64,000 bases of DNA from Streptomyces olivochromogenes. Its GTDB lineage: Bacteria > Actinomycetota > Actinomycetes > Streptomycetales > Streptomycetaceae. Both the position numbers and the translations under genes were made by a program. Shown piece after piece: positions 9,728-18,401 of the stretch (positions are counted from its first letter, which is position 1; each line of letters begins with the position of its first letter). Location: NCBI RefSeq assembly GCF_021538895.1, contig NZ_JADDRL010000003.1, forward strand, positions 62,001-126,000, written 5' to 3'. A model generated the notes under the pieces. It ran no database searches. It saw nothing but the letters and a program-made list of their open reading frames with translations, and was not told the origin of the DNA.

Positions 9728-10064
9728 GGCGAGGGTGCCGTCGCACGTCGGGAGACCTCCTGGGCGCCTTTCCGACGTGCGGTGGCCGCCGGTACCGTCC
9801 TGAAAGCGAGCCGCGGCGAATGTTGTCACGCGCCGTTGGCCAGGCCCAGGTAAATGCCTTCGGCGTCCTCGAATGGATTCGCCGCAAAATATCCTGAAGA
9901 ACGAACCTGGCGCCCGGTGCAGAGTGCGCTTGTCCGGTCGACGGGACAAGGTTTTCACCGGCAACACAAACCAGGATTCCTCATTTGTCTGGACGCGTTT
10001 AACCGGTGTCCATGACGATGAAGGCGCTGTTGGGCGAATGGCATTCCAAGTATGAGGATGATAA
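9728..10064. other. Intergenic region upstream of the thioesterase operon
   Basis: 337 bases without a gene. The only structure noticed is an inverted repeat at 9929-9950. The leader just before the thioesterase gene is relatively AT-rich. Confidence 0.6.
9929..9950. repeat. Inverted repeat CTTGTCC-8-GGACAAG
   Basis: Seven-bp arms separated by eight bases lie about 115 bp upstream of the thioesterase start. It may be an operator for the rightward operon. It does not match the LmbU-type core. Confidence 0.45.
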
Positions 10065-10772
10065 ATGACCTTGTCATTGTTGTGCGTACCCTTCGCCGGG
10101 AGCGGCGCCGGCTTCTACAGGGCCTGGCCGAACGACGGTGAGCAGGATCTTCGGATCGTTCCATTGCAGATGCCGGGCCGGGAGGAGCGTTTCCTGGAGG
10201 ACCCGTACAAGGACGCCGCGGAGGCGGCCAAGGATCTTGCCGGGGCCGCGCTCCGCCTGGTCGGCGGGGCGGAGCGGGTGATGCTCTTCGGGCACAGTCT
10301 CGGCGCCGTTCTCGCCTATGAGACGGCTCGTGAACTCCAGGCGCAGGGCTTCACCGCGCTGGAGCACCTCTTCGTGAGCGGGTCCCCCGGTCCCCGGAGC
10401 GGTCGCACCGGGCGGACCGCGGAACTCGACGACGACACCTTCGTGGAGCGGGTCGCGGAGCTCGCCGGGTATCGGCATGCGGCACTCGACGACCCCGAGC
10501 TGCGGGAGGTGCTGCTTCCGTTGCTACGGGCGGACGTAGCCCTGCACGAGGACTACCGACCCGTTTCGGACGAGACGTTGACGCTGCCTGTCACCGCCCT
10601 GCGCGGGACGGACGACGCCCTGGTGAGCCGGGCGCGGTGCGCGACCTGGGAGACGGTGACCACCGGGCCGTTCGAGCTGATGGAACTCGCGGGCGGACAC
10701 ATGTACCTGACCGACAGGGAACAGGAATTGCTCGCTGTCATCGACGCCGCGGCGCGGGGCGCCCGCACATGA
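10065..10772 (+). CDS. Type II thioesterase (NRPS editing enzyme)
   Basis: A 235-residue alpha/beta hydrolase of the TEII family, which frees stalled or misloaded acyl groups from carrier domains. The nucleophile elbow GHSLGA places the catalytic Ser near residue 78. The acidic residue lies in RGTDD near 190 and the His in GGHMYL near 217, completing the triad. The N-terminal PFAGSGAGFYRAW segment is typical of TEIIs. The start follows GAGGATG. It overlaps the next gene by ATGA, so the two are translationally coupled. Its place in the rightward NRPS operon supports an editing role; release of the threonyl carrier product is also possible. Confidence 0.92.
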   Translation: MTLSLLCVPFAGSGAGFYRAWPNDGEQDLRIVPLQMPGREERFLEDPYKDAAEAAKDLAGAALRLVGGAERVMLFGHSLGAVLAYETARELQAQGFTALEHLFVSGSPGPRSGRTGRTAELDDDTFVERVAELAGYRHAALDDPELREVLLPLLRADVALHEDYRPVSDETLTLPVTALRGTDDALVSRARCATWETVTTGPFELMELAGGHMYLTDREQELLAVIDAAARGART

Positions 10773-11617
10773 CGCGCGACAGCAGAAGTACCGCAGGTGC
10801 GGCCCTGGAGGGCCGGACCGTGGTGATCACCGGCGCGGGCCGTGGCCTGGGACGCGCCTGTGCGCTGCGGTTCGCGGAAGAGGGAGCCGACCTCGTTCTG
10901 CTCGACGTGGGCGAGGACATCGAGGGCGTCCCCTACCCTCTGTCGACGAGCGGTCAGCTCACGCACACCGCCAAGCTCTGCGAGGAGCGCGGCGCGGCGG
11001 TACTGGCGGAGTCCGTCGACGTACGCGGCAGTGTCACGCCGGCCGTCGAGAAGGCGCTCGACCGCTTCGGCCGTATCGATGTCCTCGTCAACAACGCGGG
11101 CATCGCCGCCCCTTCGGGAAAGGCCGTCCACGAGATCACCGAGGACGAGTGGTGTCTGATGCTCGACGTCGACCTCTCCGGCGCGTGGCGCATGATCAAA
11201 GCCGTGGCGCCGACGATGATCGCGCAGCGGCGAGGCAGCGTCATCAACGTCTCATCCACCGCCGGTCTGGTCGGCTACCGGCACTTCGCGGGGTATGTCG
11301 CCGCCAAGCACGGGCTGATCGGGCTGACCAAGGCCGCGGCTCTCGACTACGGGCCTTACCAGGTCCGGGTCAACGCCCTCTGCCCGGGCTCCGTCGCGGA
11401 CGACCCGACGGTCGACGGCCGGATGCTGTCCGAGATCGCTCGCTCCCTGGACGTGGCCGTGGAAGACCACGAGAGGGTCTTCGTCCAGGCGCAGCCGATG
11501 AACGCGCTCATCGCTCCCTCCGACATCGCCGGCGCCGCCCTCTGGCTCGCAGGTGACGACTCCCCCCAAGTGACCGGCAGCGTACTGACCGTCGACGGGG
11601 GCTTCACCGCGCGCTGA
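10769..11617 (+). CDS. Short-chain dehydrogenase, mycofactocin-associated type
   Basis: A 282-residue classical-fold SDR. The cofactor motif TGAGRGLG is near residue 25, NNAG is present, and the catalytic Tyr/Lys pair is in YVAAK. After the second strand it has an insert (PYPLSTSGQLTHTAKLCEERG) resembling that of mycofactocin-associated, carveol-dehydrogenase-like SDRs, which hold NAD tightly. It starts inside the stop of the thioesterase gene (ATGA) and is followed after 59 bases by the threonine A-PCP gene. By analogy with NovJ/NovK acting on a carrier-bound beta-hydroxy amino acid, it might oxidise a carrier-bound beta-hydroxyl such as that of threonine. That is inference. No mycofactocin biosynthesis genes are in this window. 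Confidence 0.85.
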   Translation: MTRDSRSTAGAALEGRTVVITGAGRGLGRACALRFAEEGADLVLLDVGEDIEGVPYPLSTSGQLTHTAKLCEERGAAVLAESVDVRGSVTPAVEKALDRFGRIDVLVNNAGIAAPSGKAVHEITEDEWCLMLDVDLSGAWRMIKAVAPTMIAQRRGSVINVSSTAGLVGYRHFAGYVAAKHGLIGLTKAAALDYGPYQVRVNALCPGSVADDPTVDGRMLSEIARSLDVAVEDHERVFVQAQPMNALIAPSDIAGAALWLAGDDSPQVTGSVLTVDGGFTAR

Positions 11618-11676
11618 TCCGCGTCGGCCGACCGTGTTCCCCGCACCCTTCTTGGCGCACCGACAGGAGTTCCCCC

Positions 11677-14574
11677 ATGGCGACAGCCCACTGGTCCGTG
11701 CCGTTCCAGTGCCATGAGCAGGCCGCCATGTGCCACAGTCTGACGGTCAGGTGCCCACAGCCCCCCAGCAGTGGTGAGCTTCGGCGACGGTTGGAACAGG
11801 TCGGCGAACTCGCCGAAGGCGTGTTGTGGGAACGGCGCACCCGGGAGCGCTCGACGGCACCGGCGGCGCAGCAGTACGCGGAACAGGAAGCCCGCCGGCC
11901 GCTGCGCGCCACCTCCGGTCCGCGGCTGCGCATCACGCTCGCGCGGCATACGGACGACGTCGCCGATCTGGTGCTGGTCGCCGCCCGTGACGCCCTTTCC
12001 CAGGCGGCACTGAGCGACTTGGCCGGGTTCCTCACCGGCGGTTCCCTGCCCCGGGCGGGTCGGCATGGCACCGCGCGTGAGACGAGCGGGGCGGGGGCCG
12101 TCCCGCTCGCGGGGCCTGAGTGGGGTCTCGGTGACCTCGCGCGCCGCGGTTTCGTCGGCGCGGCCGGATTCTCCACGACGGTCTGCGAAAACCCGGTGGA
12201 CCAGAAGCTGTTGACTGCCGCGGCCGCCATCGTCCTGGCCGGGTACGACGCCGAGGAGACACCGCGGATCGCCCTGCTCGACCCCGACGCGACAGGACCG
12301 CACGCGCTGTCCACGTATGTCCTCAAGTCAGACGAGGCCATGTCCGTCGCCGGTTTCCTCGCCGGTGTGCCCGAGACACCGGAGCCGGACGGCGAACCGG
12401 TGACAGAACTCGGGGGTGGCCTCGCGATTCCGGTGGGCATGGTCTTCGGCGAGTGGGACGACGCGCGGCAGTACTACCCCTGCCTCGCACCCGTCTTCCC
12501 CCTCACGATCCAGGCCGAGCAGCGCCCGGACCGGTCCTGGAGCGGCACCTGCTGGTACGACGAGGGTGTGATCGATCCGCGGATCGCGCGCGCTTTCGCC
12601 GAGCAAGTTGCCCATGTCGCCCAGTGGTTGGCGGATCTGGGTGAGTCCGGTGAAGAACTGCCGCTGTCGGCCACCCCTCTGATGCCGGCCGAACGCGCCG
12701 CGGACATCGTCCGGCGGGGAGCGACTCCTGCGGTCGCCGCGACCCCCACGGCCGGTTCGACCGTCCACGGGCGCTTCGAGGACCTGGTACGCCGTCGCCC
12801 GGACGCGATCGCCGTCACGGACGGCACCCGCACCCTGACCTATCGCCAGCTCGATGAGCGGGCCGAACTCATGGCCGAGGGGCTGCGCTCCTCGGGGGCG
12901 GTGCCGGGGAGCATGGTCGGCGTGTGCCTGGAGCGCGACGCGACCCTCGTCGTCACCTTGCTCGCGATACTCAAGTCCGGCTGCGCCTACGTACCCATGG
13001 ACGTCGAGTACCCGCACGAGCGCCTGCGTTACACGGTCGGCAGCGCCGGGGTGCGCGTCGTCGTCGCCGCAGCCGACGTGTTCCCGGTCGTCGAGGGCGT
13101 TCGGTCCGTGCCCCCCGAGGAGCTGCTCCGGCTCGGCGAGCGGAGCGTCTCCCGCGGCCGGACCACACCCTGCGACGAGAACGACCCCGCCTACATCATC
13201 TACACGTCCGGATCGACGGGGCGGCCCAAGGGCGTCGTCGTCCCGCACCGCAACGTGCTGGCCCTGGTCGACGGCACGGCCGAGGACTTCGGGCTCGGCG
13301 CGGACGACGTCTGGACGATGTTCCACTCCAGCGCGTTCGACTTCTCCGTCTGGGAGATCTGGGGCTGTCTGCTGACCGGCGGGCAACTCGTGGTGGTGCC
13401 CTTCTGGATCACGCGGGACACGGGGGAGTTCCACGCCCTGCTCGCCGAACGACGCGTCACCGTGCTCAACCAGACGCCCTCCGCCTTCCTGCCCCTCGTC
13501 GCACAGGACCGGGAATCGCCCGCCGAGCTCGCGGTGCGCCTGGTGATCTTCGGCGGTGAGCCGCTGGACGCCCGTGAGCTGCTGCCCTGGTTCGCCCGCC
13601 ACCCGCAGGCGGAGTGCCGTCTGGTCAACATGTTCGGGATCACGGAGACCACCGTGCACGTGACGGCGCAGACCGTGACGCCTCAGGCGGCTCTGCGGGG
13701 GAGCCGGTCGGTGGGCCCGGCGCTCCCCGGCTGGTCGGTGTCCGTACGTGGACCGCGAGGAGAGGTTCTGCCGGTGGGAGCGGCGGGCGAGATCTGGGTC
13801 GGCGGGGCTGGAGTCGCCCGTCACTACCAGGGGCAGCCGGAGCTCACGGCGCGACGTTTCGTCATCGACCCGGTGACCGGTGAGCGGATCTACCGCAGTG
13901 GCGACAAGGGCCGCATGAGGCCCGACGGGTGCCTGGAACATCTGGGCAGGATCGACAGCCAGGTGAAGATCCGCGGGTACCGGATCGAGCCGGACGAGAT
14001 CCGCAACGTCCTGCTCGGAGCACCGTCGGTCTCCGGGGCGACCGTCGTCGTCCACCACGACGAGAGTGGCGATCGAGCAGTCGACCGGCTGGATGCCTAC
14101 GTAGTGCTCAAGAAGGACGCGACAGTGGCCATGGTCGCGGAGCATGCCAGGCAGCTTCTGCCCGACTACATGGTCCCAGCGACGGTCACAGAACTCGATG
14201 CCATCCCCTTGACGATCAACGGGAAGGTCGATGTCGCACAGCTCCCCGCACCGACGGCCGCTCGGCCGACCTTGGCGGAGTCCCCGGATCCCGTCGAGAC
14301 CGGGTCCACCGACCGGCTGGAGCGCGACATGCTGGACATCTGGAGCCGGCACCTGGGTACGCAGGTGGGCCCGGAGGACAACTTCTTCGCGCTGGGCGGC
14401 AACTCGCTGCTGGTCGTCCGCGTACTGGCCGAGGTCAAGGAGCTCGGTGTACCGAAGATCACCGTGCGGGAGTTCTACCAGAACTCCTTCGCACGACAGT
14501 TCATCCAGCTGGCCAGGGGGCGGATCACTCTCGCTTCCGACGCCCCGGCTGCCACTGGTAGCGCGCGGAGCTGA
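11677..14574 (+). CDS. Threonine-activating A-PCP protein with degenerate C-like N-terminal domain
   Basis: A 965-residue synthetase with a start after AGGAG. The first 330 residues resemble a reduced condensation domain without HHxxxDG (AARDALSQA occupies that region), so it is probably non-catalytic. The adenylation domain (about 365-865) has IIYTSGSTGRPKG, NMFGITETT, YRSGDKGR, VKIRGYR and INGKVD. Reading the pocket residues from FDFSVWE, VLNQTPS, IFGGEP and MFGITETTVH, plus the A10 Lys, gives DFWNIGMVHK, the standard threonine code. The carrier domain (DNFFALGGNSLL) follows; there is no thioesterase. It most likely loads Thr onto its own carrier for the SDR and thioesterase next to it or for the NRPS module lacking an A domain. 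No MbtH-like gene is visible in the window. Confidence 0.93.
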   Translation: MATAHWSVPFQCHEQAAMCHSLTVRCPQPPSSGELRRRLEQVGELAEGVLWERRTRERSTAPAAQQYAEQEARRPLRATSGPRLRITLARHTDDVADLVLVAARDALSQAALSDLAGFLTGGSLPRAGRHGTARETSGAGAVPLAGPEWGLGDLARRGFVGAAGFSTTVCENPVDQKLLTAAAAIVLAGYDAEETPRIALLDPDATGPHALSTYVLKSDEAMSVAGFLAGVPETPEPDGEPVTELGGGLAIPVGMVFGEWDDARQYYPCLAPVFPLTIQAEQRPDRSWSGTCWYDEGVIDPRIARAFAEQVAHVAQWLADLGESGEELPLSATPLMPAERAADIVRRGATPAVAATPTAGSTVHGRFEDLVRRRPDAIAVTDGTRTLTYRQLDERAELMAEGLRSSGAVPGSMVGVCLERDATLVVTLLAILKSGCAYVPMDVEYPHERLRYTVGSAGVRVVVAAADVFPVVEGVRSVPPEELLRLGERSVSRGRTTPCDENDPAYIIYTSGSTGRPKGVVVPHRNVLALVDGTAEDFGLGADDVWTMFHSSAFDFSVWEIWGCLLTGGQLVVVPFWITRDTGEFHALLAERRVTVLNQTPSAFLPLVAQDRESPAELAVRLVIFGGEPLDARELLPWFARHPQAECRLVNMFGITETTVHVTAQTVTPQAALRGSRSVGPALPGWSVSVRGPRGEVLPVGAAGEIWVGGAGVARHYQGQPELTARRFVIDPVTGERIYRSGDKGRMRPDGCLEHLGRIDSQVKIRGYRIEPDEIRNVLLGAPSVSGATVVVHHDESGDRAVDRLDAYVVLKKDATVAMVAEHARQLLPDYMVPATVTELDAIPLTINGKVDVAQLPAPTAARPTLAESPDPVETGSTDRLERDMLDIWSRHLGTQVGPEDNFFALGGNSLLVVRVLAEVKELGVPKITVREFYQNSFARQFIQLARGRITLASDAPAATGSARS

Positions 14575-14934
14575 CCTCGTCGCAGGGACGGGACCGGTGC
14601 TCACTTGACGACGTGCTGTGTGCAGCCTGTCGTGCCTGGTCCGCCCCGCGTGCTGGGTGCGACGGATCGGCTCGGACGGTGCGCGGCAGCGGGGTACGAC
14701 TCGTCGCGACAGCGGCTGCGACTCCTCTTAGGTATCCGTCTCGAACCACACTGTCCTTTCCTGCCGCTCGGCGAGTTCCCCCAGAAGGACGCCAGGGCAG
14801 ACACGATCACCAGCCTTCTCCGTGGACAAGCGCGTTTCGTCGTCCGCCCGCCGGGCGGAGAACGGAATGGCCGAGTCGATCATGTCGGTGTGGGCGCGTC
14901 GGTCACACCGATGTCCATCGATCGGGCCGAGAGG

Positions 14935-14963
14935 TTGCACGAATCAAGACGGTCGGTCATATT
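14935..14963 (+). promoter_or_regulatory. Candidate promoter of the alcohol dehydrogenase gene
   Basis: TTGCAC (14935-14940), a 17-base spacer, then CATATT (14958-14963) fit a vegetative-type promoter. The first TetR-type operator unit covers the spacer and the -10 box, as expected for repression. Confidence 0.5.
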
Positions 14964-14987
14964 GATTAAGACGGTCGGTCATCTTGA
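14944..14987. promoter_or_regulatory. Two tandem 22-bp operator units
   Basis: Two adjacent units (14944-14965 and 14966-14987) share AAGACGGTCGGTCAT. The outer ends form an inverted repeat of the kind TCAAGA...TCTTGA. A third unit lies before the TetR gene at 16111. They are probably bound by that TetR protein. Confidence 0.7.
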
Positions 14988-15016
14988 ATGACTGGGACAC
15001 ACCACAGGAGCAGCTC

Positions 15017-16030
15017 ATGACCACGTACAGGGCCTGGGAAGTCACCGGCAGCCGAAACTTCCGCCTCGTCGACCGGGAACTGGTCGACCCCGAGCCGCAT
15101 CAGGTGCGGCTGAAGGTGGAGTACTGCGGGGTCTGCCACAGCGACGTGCTCGCGGCCGAAGGCCTGCGCGCCGACCCCGAGCAGCCGATCGTGCCCGGCC
15201 ACGAGATCATCGGTGTCATCGACGCCGTCGGCGCGCGGGTGACCGCCTGGCATGTCGGTGAGCGCGTCGGTGTTGGCTTCCTCGCCGGGCACTGCGGCGA
15301 GTGCGACCCCTGCCGCCGCGGTGATTTCGTCAGTTGCCGCAACCAGCAGCAGACGGGCACGACCGTGGACGGCGGCTACGCCGAGGTCGCCTACGCCCGC
15401 ACCAGCGGGCTGGTCCGTGTCTCGGCGGACGTCCCGGCGGCCGAGGCGGCCCCGTTGCTGTGCGCGGGCCTGACCACCTTCACCGCGCTCCAGCGGGTCG
15501 ACGCCCGCCCTGGCGCGCTCGTCGCCGTCCAGGGCATCGGTGGACTCGGTCATCTCGCCGTCCAGTACGCGCGCAGCCTCGGTTACCGGGTGGCCGCTGT
15601 CGCCCGCGGCAGTGAGAAGGAGGCTCTGGCCCGAGAGCTGGGTGCCCACCACTACATCAACAGCACGGACCAGGACGTCGCCGGCACGCTGCAGGACCTC
15701 GGTGGTGCCGCCGCTGTCATCGCCACCGCCGCCAGCGGCTCCTCCATGAGTCCCCTGGTGACGGGGCTCGCTCCGCACGGCAAGCTCCTGGTCCTCGGTG
15801 CCGCCCCCGACCCCCTCCAGGCGCAGACCCCTGACCTGATCTTCGGCAACCGGAGCATCCAGGGCCACCTCACCGGGACCCCGATCGAGAACGAGGACAA
15901 CCTCGTCTTCAGCGCCGCCAACGGCATTCGCCCGCGTATCGAGACCTTCCCGCTGTCCGAGGCGCCCAAGGCCTACGAGCACATGCTCTCCGGGCGTGCC
16001 CGCTTCCGCGTGGTCCTCGACGCCGCCTGA
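15017..16030 (+). CDS. Zinc-dependent alcohol dehydrogenase
   Basis: A 337-residue medium-chain dehydrogenase. It has catalytic-zinc residues in CGVCHSD and GHE, a four-Cys structural-zinc loop (CGECDPCRRGDFVSC), and the nucleotide motif GIGGLGHLAVQYA. It interconverts alcohols and aldehydes with NAD(P)H. The start at 15017 is preferred over an upstream in-frame ATG at 14984, because AGGAG sits six bases before it and the upstream ATG lies inside the operator. Followed by a TetR gene whose promoter bears the same operator motif, so the pair forms a substrate-induced detoxification or catabolic unit. Confidence 0.92.
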   Translation: MTTYRAWEVTGSRNFRLVDRELVDPEPHQVRLKVEYCGVCHSDVLAAEGLRADPEQPIVPGHEIIGVIDAVGARVTAWHVGERVGVGFLAGHCGECDPCRRGDFVSCRNQQQTGTTVDGGYAEVAYARTSGLVRVSADVPAAEAAPLLCAGLTTFTALQRVDARPGALVAVQGIGGLGHLAVQYARSLGYRVAAVARGSEKEALARELGAHHYINSTDQDVAGTLQDLGGAAAVIATAASGSSMSPLVTGLAPHGKLLVLGAAPDPLQAQTPDLIFGNRSIQGHLTGTPIENEDNLVFSAANGIRPRIETFPLSEAPKAYEHMLSGRARFRVVLDAA

Positions 16031-16110
16031 CGCGGGCACCCTTGCGACGGCTCCGGCCGGGCGCCGAGGAGCACGTGTGGCCCCGCTGCTGTCCCTGCCG
16101 CTTGACAATG

Positions 16111-16132
16111 TCAAGACGACCGGTCATTTTTG
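16111..16132. promoter_or_regulatory. Third operator unit, before the TetR gene
   Basis: TCAAGACGACCGGTCATTTT matches the two units upstream of the alcohol dehydrogenase. It lies just after a TTGACA -35-like box (16102-16107) and 27 bp before the TetR ATG, which suggests autoregulation. Confidence 0.65.
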
Positions 16133-16158
16133 GAGGTGAGTTGTGGGAAGGAGACGCG

Positions 16159-16731
16159 ATGCCCAGACCGAGCGTCCGGGAGCAGTTGGTCAACGCCGCC
16201 GCGGAGTGCTTTGAGGAGCGGGGGTTCAACGGTATCGGCGTCCAGGAGATCACCCGTTCCGCGGGTGTGCCCAAGGGGTCCTTCTACAACCATTTCCCGA
16301 GCAAGGAAGCGCTCGCCGTCGAGGTCCTTCACCGCTACGGGGTGGCGCGTCGCCTGCAGATGCTTGAGGACGAGACGCTTGCTCCCGCAGCGCGCCTGCG
16401 CGGGCACTTTCGGTTCCTTGCCGACGACCTGGAACGCTTCCAATTCACCCGGGGCTGTCTCTACGGCAATTTCGGAGCCGAGCTCTCCACGCAGAGCGCC
16501 GAGGTCCGCGGCCAGGTGGAAGCCGCGCTTGAGCGGTGGACCGCCAAGGTGGCGGCGCTCCTGCAGGAGTCCCGCGCCACCGGGACGCTGAAGGGCGCTG
16601 TCGAGCCCGAGTCGCTGGCCAACTTCCTCGTCAACGCCTGGGAAGGCGCCGCTCTGCGGGCCAAGGTGACCCGAAGCAGCAAGCCGTTGGACGACTTCTT
16701 CGCCCTGTTCGACTCACTCGTGGAAAGCTGA
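16159..16731 (+). CDS. TetR-family repressor
   Basis: A 190-residue one-component regulator. The N-terminal helix-turn-helix is clear (IGVQEITRSAGVPKGSFYNHFPSKEAL, split here only by eye), and the C-terminal ligand domain resembles the subfamily that controls reductases and dehydrogenases. The start at 16159 follows GGAAGGAG. The preceding gene is the alcohol dehydrogenase, and matching operator units lie before both genes. Control by an aldehyde or other reactive compound is likely but not shown by the sequence. Confidence 0.9.
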   Translation: MPRPSVREQLVNAAAECFEERGFNGIGVQEITRSAGVPKGSFYNHFPSKEALAVEVLHRYGVARRLQMLEDETLAPAARLRGHFRFLADDLERFQFTRGCLYGNFGAELSTQSAEVRGQVEAALERWTAKVAALLQESRATGTLKGAVEPESLANFLVNAWEGAALRAKVTRSSKPLDDFFALFDSLVES

Positions 16732-16857
16732 CGAGCCAGCAGCCGGTGTGGGAGTCCGGTGGTTCGGGTCGGCAGCGAAGTTCCCAACAGACGGCGATCC
16801 CGGGCCCCAGCAAGTCGGCAAGTCGGCCGGCCGGACGACCGGCCGCGCCTGCGCCGC

Positions 16858-16887
16858 GCGCCCGTCCCCGAGATCGGGGACGGGCGC
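16858..16887. terminator. Bidirectional hairpin between convergent genes
   Basis: A 13-bp GC-rich stem (GCGCCCGTCCCCG and complement) with a four-base loop. It sits between the ends of the TetR gene and the leftward RlpA-like gene and could terminate both. Confidence 0.75.
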
Positions 16888-16930
16888 CAGGTTCTTGGGG
16901 TGTGCCGTCAGACGGACACCGCGGTGGAGG

Positions 16931-17365
16931 TCACCTCAGCACCTTCTGCCGGACGACGATGTGGCCGGCGTCGGGGTTGAGGCTGCCGCCGAGCCGGCGG
17001 AAGGCTCCGTCGGTCAGGTCCAGGCACAGAGGTACCTCCTTCGTCCGCTTGAAGGTGCCCCGGTCGTTGATGCGCACGACCAAGGACTTTCCGTTCGTCA
17101 CGTTGGTGACCTTCACCCTCGTACCGAACGGCAGCTGGTGCTTGCGGGTGAGTGAAGTCGCCGCGGTGTTCTTGCTGTTGTCGAAGATGTCGCCGTTGGA
17201 CGTCTGGCTGCCGGCGGGGATCGGGCCGTAGTGCGTCGCCCAGCACGGCTTCCTGTGGGCCTGCGTGGTGCCGGGCGCGGCCGAACTGGCCGGTGCGAGC
17301 GCCACCGTCGCGGTCAGCGCGGCGACGCCGGCCGCGAGTGAGCCTCGCAGGATCCGCTTGCTCAT
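16931..17365 (-). CDS. Secreted RlpA-like double-psi beta-barrel protein
   Basis: A 144-residue protein with a Sec signal (about 1-29, ending APASSAA). The mature part carries CWATHYGPIPAGSQT, a core with TAATS and LPFGTRVKVTN, and RINDRG, which are marks of the RlpA/expansin-like fold. Such proteins bind or cleave peptidoglycan, or loosen polysaccharide. The ATG at 17365 gives a complete signal peptide. It is the last of three leftward genes for exported wall-acting proteins. Whether it is an enzyme or only a binder cannot be told. Confidence 0.85.
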   Translation of the reverse strand: MSKRILRGSLAAGVAALTATVALAPASSAAPGTTQAHRKPCWATHYGPIPAGSQTSNGDIFDNSKNTAATSLTRKHQLPFGTRVKVTNVTNGKSLVVRINDRGTFKRTKEVPLCLDLTDGAFRRLGGSLNPDAGHIVVRQKVLR

Positions 17366-17445
17366 GTACTTGCCTCGTTTTCCCTTGTCGTTGGATCTGG
17401 ATCTGGATGGGGAGTGGGGGAGTTCCGGGGTGTGCGCGTGCCCCG

Positions 17446-18300
17446 TCAGCCCGCCGCGCGGTAGGCGGCGCCCACCCGGTTGGCCTGCGCGCCGTGGTAA
17501 AGACCGGTGCCGTCGCCGCGGTTCGTGGAGAGGGTGAACCAGGCATACCGGTGGACGTAGGGCAGTCGCTGCAGCATGGCCGTCGACTTCTTCACGAACG
17601 CGGCCTGCTGTGCCTTCGTCGGATACCGCGGGGTGCCGGCCGAGAAGTCGGTCAGCGCGTATTCGGTGAGCCAGATCGGCTTCCTGTAGCGCTGGTGCAC
17701 GGCCTGGAGGTACGTGCGCAACTGCGCGGTCGCGCGCTGGGCGTTGAAGTCCGCGCCGTACCAGTGCAGGGGGATGAAATCCACCCGGTAGTGACGAGCG
17801 GCGGCGCCTTTCATGAAGCGGTCCAGCCAGCCACCGGCGACATCGCCCCCGGTGGCCACCGCCGGAGCGCCGAGCCGCATACCGGTCGACTGCAGCCGGG
17901 GCCACAGGTCGAGTGCCTGACGCACCGTCATGTGTGCCTGATCCGCCCGGTCGGGCTCGTTGAAGCCGAGCAACGTCCTGCCCTGCTTCCTGGCCCGGTC
18001 GAGCTCCGCCCCGGTCACCGAGCCGGCGTCATGGATCATCGGGACGAACTCGACGCCACGGGGTGCCCTGATTCCGCCCTTGCCCGAAGCCCAGGTGTAG
18101 TACCAGCCGACCTTCGCATCGGCCAGTGCCTTGGTGACCCCGTTGAAGTCCCAGGCGCTGATGCCCTTCTTCTTCGCCGGGGCGGCCAAGGTACCGGCAT
18201 GACGGCCGGCCGCGAGCGCCGTGGACGTGCCGCCCTGCCCGCCGAGCGTGAGCACGGCGGACAGCACGAGCAACAGGGCGAGGGTGCGTATTTTTCGCAT
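17446..18300 (-). CDS. Secreted GH128-like glycoside hydrolase
   Basis: A 284-residue protein with a Sec signal (MRKIRTLALLLVLSAVLTL start). The catalytic part resembles family GH128 (Glyco_hydro_cc), active on beta-1,3-glucans. GFNEPDRA carries the probable acid/base Glu, HWYG follows, and WLTEYAL carries the probable nucleophile Glu. The start at 18300 is chosen for the signal peptide. It lies between a chitinase and an RlpA-like gene on the same strand, consistent with attack on fungal or other walls. Confidence 0.85.
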   Translation of the reverse strand: MRKIRTLALLLVLSAVLTLGGQGGTSTALAAGRHAGTLAAPAKKKGISAWDFNGVTKALADAKVGWYYTWASGKGGIRAPRGVEFVPMIHDAGSVTGAELDRARKQGRTLLGFNEPDRADQAHMTVRQALDLWPRLQSTGMRLGAPAVATGGDVAGGWLDRFMKGAAARHYRVDFIPLHWYGADFNAQRATAQLRTYLQAVHQRYRKPIWLTEYALTDFSAGTPRYPTKAQQAAFVKKSTAMLQRLPYVHRYAWFTLSTNRGDGTGLYHGAQANRVGAAYRAAG

Positions 18301-18401
18301 GATGTCTCCAAGCGGCTGACGGGCGCCACGAGGCACCGAACGGTCACGGTGAATCAGAAAGGCACGGAGCATGTCGTCGTGCCGCCGCGGTCATCCTGGC
18401 G

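Larger units (their letters stand above)
14575..15016. other. Intergenic region at the cluster edge
   Basis: About 440 bases without a convincing gene. The right end carries a promoter and two tandem operators for the alcohol dehydrogenase gene. This is a plausible right boundary of the NRPS cluster because the following genes have no evident biosynthetic link. Confidence 0.55.

Noticed and set aside
12328..14604. 758-codon minus-strand frame opposite the threonine A-PCP gene
   Set aside because: The plus strand has all adenylation and carrier motifs; the minus frame has none.
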